Shown: positions 16,754 through 25,870, counted from the stretch's first letter. The stretch is DNA of 55,152 nt from Microbacteriaceae bacterium VKM Ac-2855 (GCA_013204985.1 JABMLG010000008.1:205477-260628); one strand, 5' to 3'. Numbers and translations are program-made. Notes: generated by a model from the letters alone, not told the origin.

Positions 16754-17872
16754 TCAGGCACGCCAGGCGGCGGCGGGCGTGAGCGGTACCGGTGCCGAGC
16801 GGGCGACCGAGCTCCGGATGGGGATGCGCCTGCCCGCGGCGGCGGAGTCGAGCAACCCGGTCATCACCTCGAGCACGTGCAGGGCCAGGGCGCCGCTCGC
16901 TCGCGCGTCGCCGCGGATGAAGTCGAGTAGCCCCACCCCGCGTGCGCCCTCCTCGAAGCCGGCGCTCGTCGGCACCGCCGACCACGCGGAGTCGCCCAGA
17001 CCGAAGTGGCGGACCTCGCCGCCGAAACCGTTCGGATCGGGTACGGCGAGCGAACCGCTCTCGCCGTGCACCTCGATCGGCGCCGCGGTGGTGGCGACCG
17101 CGTCGAAGCTGGTGACGATGGTCGAGAGTGCGCCGTTCTCGTGCTGCAGCACCCCGGTGACGTGGGTGTCGATCTCGACGGGGATCCGCTCGCCGGCGCG
17201 CGCGCCCGAGCCGATCGTGCGCTCCTCTCGCACCCGGCTCGCCGCTCCCGTGACGGCTACGACCGGGCCGAGCAGGGTCACCAGCGCCGTAACGTAGTAC
17301 GGCCCCATGTCCAGCAGCGGCCCGCCACCGACGCGGTAGTAGAAGTCGGGATTCGGATGCCACCGCTCGTGTCCGGCGGTCACCATGGTCGCGGTGGCAG
17401 CGAGCGGCCGCCCGATCAGTCCGCCGTCGATCGCGCGCCGGGCGGTCTGGATGCCCGTACCGAGCACGGTGTCGGGAGCCGCACCGACCGCGACGCCGGC
17501 GCTCGTCGCCGCATCGATCACCGCGCGCGCCTCGGCGAGGGTCGCAGCGAGCGGCTTCTCGCCGTAGACCTGCACGCCCGCCGCGATCGACCGCAGCGCG
17601 ATGTCCGCGTGCGCCGCCGGGATGGTCAGGTTCAGCACGGTCTCGACCTCCGGATGCGCGATCAGCGCATCGACGTCCAGCGCCACCGCGCCGGGGACGG
17701 CCGCGGCGACCTCCGCGGCTCGCGCCGCGTCGAGGTCCGCCACGGCCACGATCCGCACGGCCGGATGCGCGGCGAGCGTGTCGAGGTACTGCCGCGAGAT
17801 GTTGCCGAGACCGACGATGCCCAGCCCGTGCCGGTGTACGCCGTGCCGATCTACACCGCGCGCGTCGCCCAC
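16754..17872 (-). CDS. Gfo/Idh/MocA family oxidoreductase (third of cluster)
   Basis: About 372 aa. The N-terminal Rossmann fold has LGIVGLGNISRQYLDTLA, the conserved EKP motif appears in YGEKPLAATLAEA, and GGGPLLDMGPYYVTALVTLLG lies in the C-terminal substrate domain. It oxidises a sugar or polyol with NAD(P). The start is awkward: the expected Met just before GLGIVGLGN is absent, and the nearest usable codon is the GTG at 17872, overlapping the ThuA stop by 22 nt and adding about 16 residues. It is the last gene of the five-gene overlapping operon starting at 21627. Confidence 0.8.
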   Translation of the reverse strand: MGDARGVDRHGVHRHGLGIVGLGNISRQYLDTLAAHPAVRIVAVADLDAARAAEVAAAVPGAVALDVDALIAHPEVETVLNLTIPAAHADIALRSIAAGVQVYGEKPLAATLAEARAVIDAATSAGVAVGAAPDTVLGTGIQTARRAIDGGLIGRPLAATATMVTAGHERWHPNPDFYYRVGGGPLLDMGPYYVTALVTLLGPVVAVTGAASRVREERTIGSGARAGERIPVEIDTHVTGVLQHENGALSTIVTSFDAVATTAAPIEVHGESGSLAVPDPNGFGGEVRHFGLGDSAWSAVPTSAGFEEGARGVGLLDFIRGDARASGALALHVLEVMTGLLDSAAAGRRIPIRSSVARSAPVPLTPAAAWRA

Positions 17873-18546
17873 AGCATTCCCCTTTCGACGATGGTGCGGA
17901 CGTTCTCGTCGCGCAGGATCTCCGGGGTGTGTCCGGGCGTCGCGACGACGATGCGCCCCGCGCCCCACTGCCGGGTCCACACGGCGGGCGACGTCACCGG
18001 CCTGGTCCACGGATGCCAGGCCGGCGCCGGGTGCGTGGTGGTCGCCAGCACGTCGATGAGGTCGTCGTGCAGCACCCAGTACTGCTCGGTGACCAATTCG
18101 AAATCCTCGAGACCGGTGGTGATCGGATGCGCGTGGCCGGCCTCGGTGATCGACACGGTGTACGGCAGAAAGTTGTCGGAGGCGTCGCCGTGGCGCTCAT
18201 CCGGGTGTGTACCAGGATGCGTCGCGAACTGCCCGCCGACCAGGTGCAGGTAGTCGGAGGAATTGCGGAACGAGTCCGCGATGCCGCCGTGCCAGCCGAC
18301 CAGACCTGTGCCGGCGATCACCGCGGCGGTGAGCCCCGCGAGCTCGGCCGGCTCGATCGTCGACATCGTCACGCTCTGCACGATCAGGTCGGTCGCGGCG
18401 AGCGCCGCCGCGTCGGCGTAGACGGCGGTCGACTCCTCGATTCGCACGTCGTATCCCTGCTCGTGCAGGAACGGGAGGAACACCTCCGTGGCCTCGACGG
18501 GGGAGTGGCCGTCCCAGCCACCCCGGACGATCAGTGCTGTGCTCAT
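17851..18546 (-). CDS. ThuA domain protein (second)
   Basis: 231 aa. ThuA-like fold: ALIVRGGWDGHSPVEATEVF at the N-terminus, GTGLVGWHGGIADSFRNSSDY in the middle and VWTRQWGAGRIVVATPGHTPEIL at the C-terminus. ThuA proteins work with Gfo/Idh/MocA dehydrogenases in handling oxidised sugars (first described for trehalose use in rhizobia). The exact reaction is not settled. GAGGAGAACGC precedes the ATG at 18546, which overlaps the upstream dehydrogenase stop (ATGA). Cytoplasmic. Confidence 0.85.
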   Translation of the reverse strand: MSTALIVRGGWDGHSPVEATEVFLPFLHEQGYDVRIEESTAVYADAAALAATDLIVQSVTMSTIEPAELAGLTAAVIAGTGLVGWHGGIADSFRNSSDYLHLVGGQFATHPGTHPDERHGDASDNFLPYTVSITEAGHAHPITTGLEDFELVTEQYWVLHDDLIDVLATTTHPAPAWHPWTRPVTSPAVWTRQWGAGRIVVATPGHTPEILRDENVRTIVERGMLWATRAV

Positions 18547-19724
18547 TGCGCGTTCTCCTCGATGTTCGTCAGTATCGAGCGGTCGGCGGCGCTGCGCTCG
18601 ACCGCGTCCAGTACCCGTTGCACCTGCAGGGCGTCCGCGAACGACGGCCGCGGCTGTCGCTGCTCGGCGATGGCGGTGACCAGGTCGACCACCTGGTGCG
18701 TGAACAGGTGTTCGTAGCCGAGCCCGTGGCCCACGGGCCACCAATTCGCGGTGTAGGGATGCACGGCGTCGTTCGCTTGGATGGTGCGCCAGCCCTGTGC
18801 ATCCGCGTCGTCGCGGGAGTCGAAGTACTCCAGCTCGTTCATCCGCTCGAAGTCGAACGCGATCGAGGCCAGCTCGCCGTTGATCTCGATGCGATTGGCG
18901 TTGCGGCGGCCGAGCGCCATCCGGGTGGCCTCGAACACCCCGAGCGCGCCGCCGTCGAGCGTGGCCGTGAAGGCCACCGCGTCGTCGACCGTGACGGGGC
19001 CGCGCGGGGCGTCGGCGCTCGCCGTGCCGCCGAGTCCCTGCTGGGCTTCGAGCACGGGCCGCTCCGTGACGAAAGTGCGCAGCTGCGCCGAAACGGCGCT
19101 GATCGACTGTCCGGTGAGCCACTGCGCGGTATCGATGCTGTGCGCGGCGATGTCACCGAGCGCGCCGGAGCCCGCCTTCTCCTTGTCCAGGCGCCAGGTG
19201 AGCGGTGCCGCGGAGGAGGCGAGCCAGTCCTGCAGATACTGCGCGCGCACGTGCCGGATCGCGCCCAGCCGGCCCTCGTCGATGAAGCGCTTCGCCAGCG
19301 CCAGCGCCGGCGTGCGCCGGTAGCTGAAGCCGCACATCGAGCGGATGCCGCGCGCGGCGGCTGCCTCGGCAGCGTGGTTCATCTCCTCGGCTTCCGGTAC
19401 GGATCGCGCGAGCGGCTTCTCGCAGAGCACGTGCTTGCCGGCGACCAGGGCGGCCGTGGCGATCTCGGCGTGCTGATCGCCGGGGGTGCAGATGTCGATC
19501 AGGTCGATGTCGTCACGTTCCAGAACGGCGCGCCAGTCGGTCGACCAGTCGGCAGCACCCAGCTCGATCGCCGCCGCGGCCGCGCGTTCGGGATCGCGGC
19601 CGACGACGACGCTCAGCTCGACGTCGAGCGGCAGGGCGAAGAAGCGCGGCGCGGTGCGCCAGGCGTGCGCGTGCGCGCGGCCCATGAAGGCGTGACCGAT
19701 CAGGGCCACCCGGAGCGCGCTCAC
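18543..19724 (-). CDS. Gfo/Idh/MocA family oxidoreductase (second)
   Basis: About 393 aa from the GTG at 19724 (VSALRVALIGHAFMGRAHAHA). The Rossmann motif, CEKPLARSVPEAEEM and the substrate-domain signature GSGALGDIAAHSIDTAQWLTG are clear. The GWRTIQANDAVHPYTANWWPVGHGLGYEHLF segment (longer in the protein) is typical of glucose-6-phosphate- or inositol-dehydrogenase-like members. The start overlaps the preceding gene by 4 nt (GTGA) and the stop overlaps the ThuA gene. Substrate unknown; a sugar or inositol is likely. Confidence 0.88.
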   Translation of the reverse strand: MSALRVALIGHAFMGRAHAHAWRTAPRFFALPLDVELSVVVGRDPERAAAAAIELGAADWSTDWRAVLERDDIDLIDICTPGDQHAEIATAALVAGKHVLCEKPLARSVPEAEEMNHAAEAAAARGIRSMCGFSYRRTPALALAKRFIDEGRLGAIRHVRAQYLQDWLASSAAPLTWRLDKEKAGSGALGDIAAHSIDTAQWLTGQSISAVSAQLRTFVTERPVLEAQQGLGGTASADAPRGPVTVDDAVAFTATLDGGALGVFEATRMALGRRNANRIEINGELASIAFDFERMNELEYFDSRDDADAQGWRTIQANDAVHPYTANWWPVGHGLGYEHLFTHQVVDLVTAIAEQRQPRPSFADALQVQRVLDAVERSAADRSILTNIEENAQ

Positions 19725-20833
19725 GCGTTGACCCCGACGCGGTTGACCCCGAAGCCGTCCAGGCCGGCGGGGGAGCCCCACCCGGCCAGCACGGCCCGCA
19801 CATCCTCGCGCTGCTCGTCGGCCAGTGCCCGCGCGAATCCGGCCTCGAGCACCTCCGCGATCGTCACCCGTCGGCCCTCGCTCGCCGAGACCACGGCGGC
19901 CTCCACCATCGCGAGGCTGCGGATGTTCTGGTGCACCTCGCCGGAGGGCGTGCGTCCGGTGCGCACCGCATCGACGAATTCGGCCAGCGAGCCGTCGATC
20001 CCGGCGCGTCCCTGCGCGACCGATCCGAGCATCCGCTCGCCGTCGCGGTGCTGCGCCGTCGGAGCGTCCTCGCCGTTCCACAGCGCGGATCCGTGCTCGC
20101 CGTTCACGCGCCAGGACCCGTTCCACGAGGTCTCCGCGCCATCGGCGCACCAGCTGCCGGTGTATCCGTAGCGCACGCCGCCCTCGAACTCGAAGACGGC
20201 GCTCGCCGCCGCATCCGCCGCGTACCAGCTCCACGCCGGGTTGAACTCCTCGCAGTAGACGGCGACGGGCTCACGCTCCAGCAGGTAGCGGGCGGTGTCG
20301 AAGGCGTGGATCGCCATGTCGACCAGCAGCACGTGCGCCATCTGCTCGCGGAAGCCGCCGAAGTGCGGCGCCTTGAAGAACTCGGTGGTCGCGAAGCCGA
20401 GCCGACCCAGGCCCCGCACCTGTTCGCGGAACGCCGTCAGCGTCGGTTCATAGCGTCGGGATTGGCTGGTCATCAGTAGCGAACCCGAGGCCTCGCTCGC
20501 CGCGGCGAGCGAGAGCGCCTGCGCCACGGTCGGCGCGATCGGCTTCTCGCAGAGCACCGGGTAACCGGCGAAGAGCGCGGCGGTGTTCACCGGATGGTGC
20601 GCGCCGGGCACGGTGACGTTCAGGACGGCATCCGCGGTCACGGCCCGCGCGAGGGCGACCGCATCCGCGCCGGCGACGGCGTCCAGCCCGAACTCGGCGA
20701 TCGTGCGTTCTGCCAACGGCACGTCGAGGTCGACGACGCCGACCAGCTCGGTCTCCGGGTTTCTCGCCAGGGCGCCGATCCAGGCGCGACCCATGCCGCC
20801 CGCGCCGACGAGGACGAAACGCAGCGCACTCAT
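19721..20833 (-). CDS. Gfo/Idh/MocA family oxidoreductase (first)
   Basis: 370 aa. FVLVGAGGMGRAWIGALARN is the NAD(P)-binding motif, VLCEKPIAPTVAQAL holds the conserved EKP lysine, and LLVDMAIHAFDTARYLL lies in the catalytic region. It shares little close similarity with the other two dehydrogenases of the operon, so they probably act at different steps or substrates rather than being recent duplicates. The ATG overlaps the stop of the upstream ThuA gene (ATGA). Confidence 0.88.
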   Translation of the reverse strand: MSALRFVLVGAGGMGRAWIGALARNPETELVGVVDLDVPLAERTIAEFGLDAVAGADAVALARAVTADAVLNVTVPGAHHPVNTAALFAGYPVLCEKPIAPTVAQALSLAAASEASGSLLMTSQSRRYEPTLTAFREQVRGLGRLGFATTEFFKAPHFGGFREQMAHVLLVDMAIHAFDTARYLLEREPVAVYCEEFNPAWSWYAADAAASAVFEFEGGVRYGYTGSWCADGAETSWNGSWRVNGEHGSALWNGEDAPTAQHRDGERMLGSVAQGRAGIDGSLAEFVDAVRTGRTPSGEVHQNIRSLAMVEAAVVSASEGRRVTIAEVLEAGFARALADEQREDVRAVLAGWGSPAGLDGFGVNRVGVNA

Positions 20834-21627
20834 CGGGCCAACGCCCCTTCATAGCCGGCACCCTGCCAGAACTGCTCCGTCTCGTACCGCAGCAGCACCG
20901 GCACAGCGCGCTCGGGCCGGTCGCTGCGCGCCCACTCGACTCCGTTCGCGATCACTCTGCGCACCACCTCGTGGTGGTACACGGGGTAGTCCTGGTCGCC
21001 GGGGGAGAAGAAGAAGATCCGCCCGTGCCCGCGCTTGAAGGTCATCCCGGAACGGAACGCCTCGCCGCCGGAGAAGGTGGACAGGAAGATCAGCTCATCG
21101 GGCGCAGGGATGTCGAAGAACTCGCCGTACATCTCCTGCTCGGGGATGATGAACGGCTGCGGGATGCCGCGGGCGATCGGATGCGTCGGATCGACCGTCC
21201 AGACGATCTCGCGGTCGTGCTCCGAGCGCCAGCGCAGCGTGCAGCTGGTGCCCATCAGCTTGCCGAAGATCTTCGACCAGTGGCCCGAGTGCAGCACGAT
21301 CAGTCCCATACCGGCGAGCACGTGCCGGTGCACGCGCTCGACGACGGCGTCGTCGACCTCGCGGTGGAGCATGTGGCCCCACCAGAGCAACACGTCGGTG
21401 TCGGCGAGCACCTCTTCGCTGAGGCCGTGCTCGGGCTCGTCGAAGGTCGCCGTGCGCACCCGGGCGCGCTCGCCGAGATTCTCCTCGATGCCCTGCTTGA
21501 TCGTGGTGTGCATCCCGTCGGGATAGATCGCGCGGACCTTCTCCTCGACCTGCTCGTGTCGGTTCTCGCCCCACACCAGCGCCCGGATGGGGCTGTCCGC
21601 GGGGTGAGTGGGTGCTATCGCTGACAT
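20830..21627 (-). CDS. ThuA domain protein (first gene of the operon)
   Basis: 265 aa. ThuA family: RALVWGENRHEQ at the N-terminus, DVLLWWGHMLHREV, GLIVLHSGHWSKIFGKLMG and EMYGEFFDIPAPDEL, with GRIFFFSPGDQDYPVYH near the end. CAGGAGAACC precedes the ATG at 21627, which is preferred over an upstream in-frame Met. First gene of the operon and divergent from the LacI gene, which probably represses it. Different from the second ThuA in length and sequence. Confidence 0.88.
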   Translation of the reverse strand: MSAIAPTHPADSPIRALVWGENRHEQVEEKVRAIYPDGMHTTIKQGIEENLGERARVRTATFDEPEHGLSEEVLADTDVLLWWGHMLHREVDDAVVERVHRHVLAGMGLIVLHSGHWSKIFGKLMGTSCTLRWRSEHDREIVWTVDPTHPIARGIPQPFIIPEQEMYGEFFDIPAPDELIFLSTFSGGEAFRSGMTFKRGHGRIFFFSPGDQDYPVYHHEVVRRVIANGVEWARSDRPERAVPVLLRYETEQFWQGAGYEGALAR

Positions 21628-21702
21628 GGTTCTCCTGCTTCGAGATCTCCGTTGATCGGTCGCATCCACCCTCCCGCAGCGGGGCCGCTGATCCTAGAAA
21701 AG

Positions 21703-21708
21703 TGCGCA
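21703..21708. promoter_or_regulatory. Candidate LacI-type operator core
   Basis: TGCGCA in an A-rich context (AAAAGTGCGCAAAAATAAT) lies between the divergent ThuA operon and lacI, close to the lacI GTG. LacI-family operators have a central CG; the flanks are not symmetric, so this is only a candidate. Confidence 0.3.
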
Positions 21709-21719
21709 AAAATAATGAG

Positions 21720-22757
21720 GTGCCCGATTCCTCCGTTCCTCGCGTCACCCTCGCCGACGTCGCAGCCGTCGCGGGGAGCTCGCCCTCGGTCGTCTCGCGC
21801 GTGCTCTCGGGCCGCGGCGAGGTCTCCACGACCACGCGGGAACGGATCCAGTCCGTGGCGCTGGAACTCGGCTATCGGCGTGCCGGCGAGGCCCGCGGTC
21901 GACCGCGATCCCGGGCGGGCAACCTGCTCGAACTCGCGCTCGGGCACTTCGACGATCCCTGGGCCGACGAGGCCACGGCCGGCGCGCTCTCCGCCGCGGC
22001 GGCGCGCGGCTACGACCTCGTGCTGACGCCCGAGCGCGAGGATCCGACCGACGACTGGCCGGCGCGAGTGAGCGCGCGCGCCTCCCGCGGCGTAGTCGTC
22101 GGCTTGATCCGCCCCACCACGAGCCAGCTGCGTTCACTCGCCGAGGCCGGTGTGCCGGTGGTGCTGATGGATCCGCGCGGCGACCCGCCGCCCGGCATAC
22201 CCAGCGTGAGCTCCAGCAATGCGCGCGGCGGCTACGACGCGGGCGCGCACCTCGCCGGTCTCGGCCACCGCCGCTTCGTCGCGCTGATGGCGGAGCCGCT
22301 CTTCCGGTTCGGGCGCGCGCGGCTCGACGGTTTCCGCGCGGCGATCGACGAGCACGCCCCCGGTGGCACGATCGAGGTGGTCCGCTCCGAGTGGTCCTCG
22401 GGTTCGGCGCGCACGGCGATCGCTGCGCACCTGACGCCCGGGCTCCCGCTCGCCGTCTTCGCGGAATCCGATGCATTGGCGAATGGCGTGATCCAGGCGG
22501 CAGCGGATGCGGGGCTGCGCGTTCCCGACGACATCAGCGTCGTCGGCTTCGACGACCTGATCGAGGCCCGCTTCGCCACCCCGCCGCTGACCACCGTGCG
22601 CCAACCCATCCGCGCCATTGCGGCCGCGGCCGTCGTCGCCCTGGTCGACGTCATCGAGGGCCGGCTACCCGTGGACCCGGACCGCGTCTTGCCGACACGC
22701 GAATTGCCGACGCGGCTGATGATCCGCGGCTCGACGGCACCGCCTGCCGCCGGGTGA
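21720..22757 (+). CDS. LacI-family transcriptional regulator of the ThuA/Gfo operon
   Basis: 345 aa. N-terminal HTH VTLADVAAVAGSSPSVVSRV with hinge helix, then a periplasmic-binding-like domain ending in VPDDISVVGFDDLIEARFA and PPLTTVRQPI, all standard LacI features. The GTG at 21720 is chosen because it puts the HTH at the usual distance from the N-terminus; no good ribosome binding site is visible, so the mRNA may have a very short leader. Divergence from the sugar-oxidation operon points to local repression relieved by its sugar. Confidence 0.88.
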   Translation: MPDSSVPRVTLADVAAVAGSSPSVVSRVLSGRGEVSTTTRERIQSVALELGYRRAGEARGRPRSRAGNLLELALGHFDDPWADEATAGALSAAAARGYDLVLTPEREDPTDDWPARVSARASRGVVVGLIRPTTSQLRSLAEAGVPVVLMDPRGDPPPGIPSVSSSNARGGYDAGAHLAGLGHRRFVALMAEPLFRFGRARLDGFRAAIDEHAPGGTIEVVRSEWSSGSARTAIAAHLTPGLPLAVFAESDALANGVIQAAADAGLRVPDDISVVGFDDLIEARFATPPLTTVRQPIRAIAAAAVVALVDVIEGRLPVDPDRVLPTRELPTRLMIRGSTAPPAAG

Positions 22758-22781
22758 GTCGCGCCCGCCGAAACAGTCCCG

Positions 22782-22805
22782 GTTCGCGGACAACCTGTCC
22801 TGAAC
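22782..22805. terminator. Possible terminator hairpin between convergent genes
   Basis: GTTC-gc-GGACA and TGTCC-t-GAAC pair around a 3-nt loop in the 54-bp gap between lacI and the surface-protein gene. The stem is short and imperfect. Confidence 0.35.
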
Positions 22806-22811
22806 TGCGCG

Positions 22812-25421
22812 TCAGCGGGTTCGGCGGCGACGGAGTGCCGCGAAGCCGAGCAGCAGCGCGCCCGCGGCGACGAGGAGGAGCGTCCCGGGGTCGTACCCGG
22901 TGGCGGCGAGAGTCGGTTGCGCGGGCTTTGCTCCTGGTGCGGCGGTGGCGGTCGGTGCGGCGGTGTCGACGACCCTGATCGTGACGGAGCGGGCGGTTTG
23001 CGCGTCGTTGAGGTCGACGAGCTGCACCGTGGCGGTTCCGGCCGTTGTCGGCGTGCCGAGAATGTCTCCGCTGAACAGGTCGACGCGCAGGCCGTTCGGC
23101 AGAGCCGGAGAGCTTTCGGCGAGGCCGAACCGCGAACGGCTTCCGTAGGACGCGACTGTCGCGGCGGCGTAGGCCGTGCCGACGCTGGCGTCGGGCAACG
23201 GAGCGGCCGCGAACGCGGCGCGCGCGTCGGTAACGGTGATGGTGACGCTTGCCCATGTCGAGGGCGCGAGCGCATCCGTCAGAGAGAACGTCGTCGTCCC
23301 CGGTACGGTCGGCGTTCCACTCAGCACTCCAGATGCGGGATCGAGTGTGAGCCCGGCGGGCAGCGCGCCTGACGCGACCTCCAGCGTCATGCCAGTCGCC
23401 ACCGTCGGCACGAGCTCCGCGGTGAACGGGTCGCCCGTGGTCGCCGCGAAGTCGAGATCGTCGGCGAAGGTCGTCGCGATGTCGTGCACGATCACGTTGA
23501 TCGTCGCCGTCTGGATCGGCCCGCCGTCGGTGGGGTTGTCCGTCGCGGTGATCGTGTACGTTCCCGGGACGGTCGGGTTGCCGGTGAGCTCGCCGTCGGG
23601 GGTGACGTTCATGCCGTCGGGAACTCCGGTGGCGCTGATCGAGATCCCGCTACCGGCCTGCCCCACCACAGATTCGTCGTAGGCGGATCCGCGCGTCGCG
23701 TCCGGCAGGCTGCCGACGAAGTTGGTTCCTTCCGGAATGTCTCCGCCCACAGCGGGCGGAAGGATCTCGACGAAATCGGTGGCGACCACCTCGGGGGATT
23801 GCAGACGACCGGGTGTGCCGGCCTCCATCACCGTGACGCCGAGGAATTTCTTGTCCGCGGCGTAGGTGGCGCGCTGGATGCGGAGGGAGCTGCCTGTTGC
23901 GCCGGGGATCAACGATCGTTCGGCCGGTGACGCCTTGGAGAGATCGGTGACGAGGAACCACTGGTACTCGAACTTCGCGTCACTCATCGTGCCGCCGGTG
24001 ACGTTCCAGTCACCCGGGCAGACCGACAACGTGGTGCCCGGCGAAGCGGTCTCTGGGGTGTTTGGCGCCGCGCAGGTTCCGTTCGCGCCGAGGATCGCCA
24101 CCGGGGTGCTCGGGGCGCCGGTCGCGCCCGTGCGCTGGGTCGATTGCGCGACAGCGTCGCACGACTTCTGGTGGTTCTGAACCACGAAGCGCTCGTTGAG
24201 AACGCTCGACACCTGGCCGTCCTGCGTCACCGAGACCGGGTAGGCGGAGGTGGCGGGAATCGTGAAGGCGAGGGAGCCTTGTGCCATCTCTGCGGAGTTC
24301 ATCCCCAGCTTCCAGGTGCCGCTGATGATGTACTGGTTGCCCGACCAGAGGATCATCGAGTACTTCTTCGGCGGTGTCGTCAACACCTCCGAGTAGCTGC
24401 GGCTCACGGTGGTCTGCGAGGTGGAGACGGTGCCCGACTTGGAGTTGAACGAGCCGTTGATCTTGGCGCCCCAGACGTCCTTCAACCCGAAGTTCACCTC
24501 GCCGCCGACCGCGTACCCCGATTCGGAGGACAGGGTCAATGAGTTGGAGACGCCGACGGTCGAGCTCATCGTTTGGCTGACCGCGACTTCTCCGTCGTTC
24601 GTGAATGTCGGCTTCCCGCTGCCGCTGACCGGGTCGCCGCATCCGTAGTTCGCTTGCGAGATGACGCCGAGGTTGTAGATTCCGTCGTCGCTGATGTTGT
24701 AGAAAGCGGTCGGATCAGACGTGGGGGCGACCTGGCAGCCGTCGCGTCGGACGACGCAGTCACTCGTGCCGTAGCCGGCGGCGAGGTTCATCATCACCCG
24801 CCACCAGGGGTTCACGCCGGCCGGGTTGGGAACGTCGTTGGCAACACGCCACATCATGTCGTCGTCACCCGGACGGCAGGGTTCCATCTGAGGCTGGGCA
24901 TCCACGTCCGTGGCTGGGGCGAAGTCGCCCCAGTAGGAGCGCAGGCACTGCTGCTTGGACACGCTGATGATGTAGAAGAACTGGTCGTCGCGGCTCATGT
25001 TCGGGACGGACACCGGCGTGGGATTCGCCGGAGCGACGTAGAAGCGCTGGTCGTCCGAGTTGTTGCACGGCTGAGCCGTCACGTAGATCGGGAGCCACGG
25101 ACTGCCACCGGCGTTCGAGCAACGCGAATCATCGGTGATGATGCGGAAGGAACCGTCGGGAAGAACATCCAGGGAGAACGTCGAGGTCGGGCTACGCCGG
25201 GCGTTCCTGCCCTCGAACTGGAAGCGACCCGTCGTCTGCGCCAAGCCGAAGTCCGGTATCGACTCCGATGCGGCTGCTCGCACCGGTGAAACGGGACTCG
25301 CGACGGTCGCGTCCGCCGCGGCGGCCGGCATCACCGCGAGGCCGGAGGCGGCGATGGCGAGGATCGCGGCTGTCATGACGATGCGTCGCACGCGTCGGGG
25401 GAGGGAGAGAACGGCGCGCAC
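22812..25421 (-). CDS. Sortase-anchored surface protein with ricin-like, aerolysin-like and Ig-like regions
   Basis: About 869 aa. Signal peptide (MTAAILAIAASGLAVMPAA, about 16-34). Residues about 60-250 have repeated Cys pairs and a DDDMMWRV end, reminiscent of a ricin-type beta-trefoil. Residues about 277-380 have the Ser/Thr-rich alternating pattern of aerolysin/ETX-MTX2 pore formers: VSQTMSSTVGVSNSLTLSS, VGGEVNFGLKDVWGAKING, STSQTTVSRSYSEVLTTPP, then KKYSMILW. Residues about 590-830 hold three putative-Ig (He_PIG-like) repeats (LPAGLTLDPASGVLSGTP, LPNGLRVDLFSGDILGTP). The C-terminus has LAATG (about 838-842), a membrane helix and RRRRTR: a class E-type sortase signal. The GTG at 25421 follows GAAAGGG at 6 nt. 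Domain calls are by eye. Confidence 0.75.
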   Translation of the reverse strand: MRAVLSLPRRVRRIVMTAAILAIAASGLAVMPAAAADATVASPVSPVRAAASESIPDFGLAQTTGRFQFEGRNARRSPTSTFSLDVLPDGSFRIITDDSRCSNAGGSPWLPIYVTAQPCNNSDDQRFYVAPANPTPVSVPNMSRDDQFFYIISVSKQQCLRSYWGDFAPATDVDAQPQMEPCRPGDDDMMWRVANDVPNPAGVNPWWRVMMNLAAGYGTSDCVVRRDGCQVAPTSDPTAFYNISDDGIYNLGVISQANYGCGDPVSGSGKPTFTNDGEVAVSQTMSSTVGVSNSLTLSSESGYAVGGEVNFGLKDVWGAKINGSFNSKSGTVSTSQTTVSRSYSEVLTTPPKKYSMILWSGNQYIISGTWKLGMNSAEMAQGSLAFTIPATSAYPVSVTQDGQVSSVLNERFVVQNHQKSCDAVAQSTQRTGATGAPSTPVAILGANGTCAAPNTPETASPGTTLSVCPGDWNVTGGTMSDAKFEYQWFLVTDLSKASPAERSLIPGATGSSLRIQRATYAADKKFLGVTVMEAGTPGRLQSPEVVATDFVEILPPAVGGDIPEGTNFVGSLPDATRGSAYDESVVGQAGSGISISATGVPDGMNVTPDGELTGNPTVPGTYTITATDNPTDGGPIQTATINVIVHDIATTFADDLDFAATTGDPFTAELVPTVATGMTLEVASGALPAGLTLDPASGVLSGTPTVPGTTTFSLTDALAPSTWASVTITVTDARAAFAAAPLPDASVGTAYAAATVASYGSRSRFGLAESSPALPNGLRVDLFSGDILGTPTTAGTATVQLVDLNDAQTARSVTIRVVDTAAPTATAAPGAKPAQPTLAATGYDPGTLLLVAAGALLLGFAALRRRRTR

Positions 25422-25870
25422 GAAGTGCCCTTTCACATCTGCCCTCGAGCGAGAGTCCGCCCGTGCAGGAGGTTCGACTCGAGGTGGAAGGCCACGGAGT
25501 CGATGCCCTTCGTTTGAAAAATAACAGCGACGCAAAATCTCAGACGACCCCCAGGTTGAGGGAAAGACAGCGGTTAGTCGTGTCGGTTATCGTTCGGATC
25601 CTCGCCGCCGAGCAGCGAGACTCACGGTTCATCGGGGGTGCGGTCGAGTGCGGCGCGGTGCGGCGACCAGCCAGCCGGCCGCAATGGGTGTGCCTGGCCG
25701 GTGGCGGGCCCGCGGCCAGTGCGGCCGCATCTGGTCGGCGAGCGCCGACATCAACGCCCCGGAGTGCCTCAGCACTCAGCACGAAGCGCGACCCGCTGCC
25801 GTACCAGTCGCGGCCCCTGAGGCTTTATCCCGACGTTCGAGAGGGTCGATTTCGATGGCAATCCGTGCAA
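25422..25870. other. Intergenic region upstream of the surface-protein gene
   Basis: About 450 bp without a convincing gene. A short AT-rich stretch (about 25515-25545) is the only promoter-like part, roughly 100 nt upstream of the surface-protein start. A possible 80-aa minus-strand frame lacks coding character. Confidence 0.45.
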
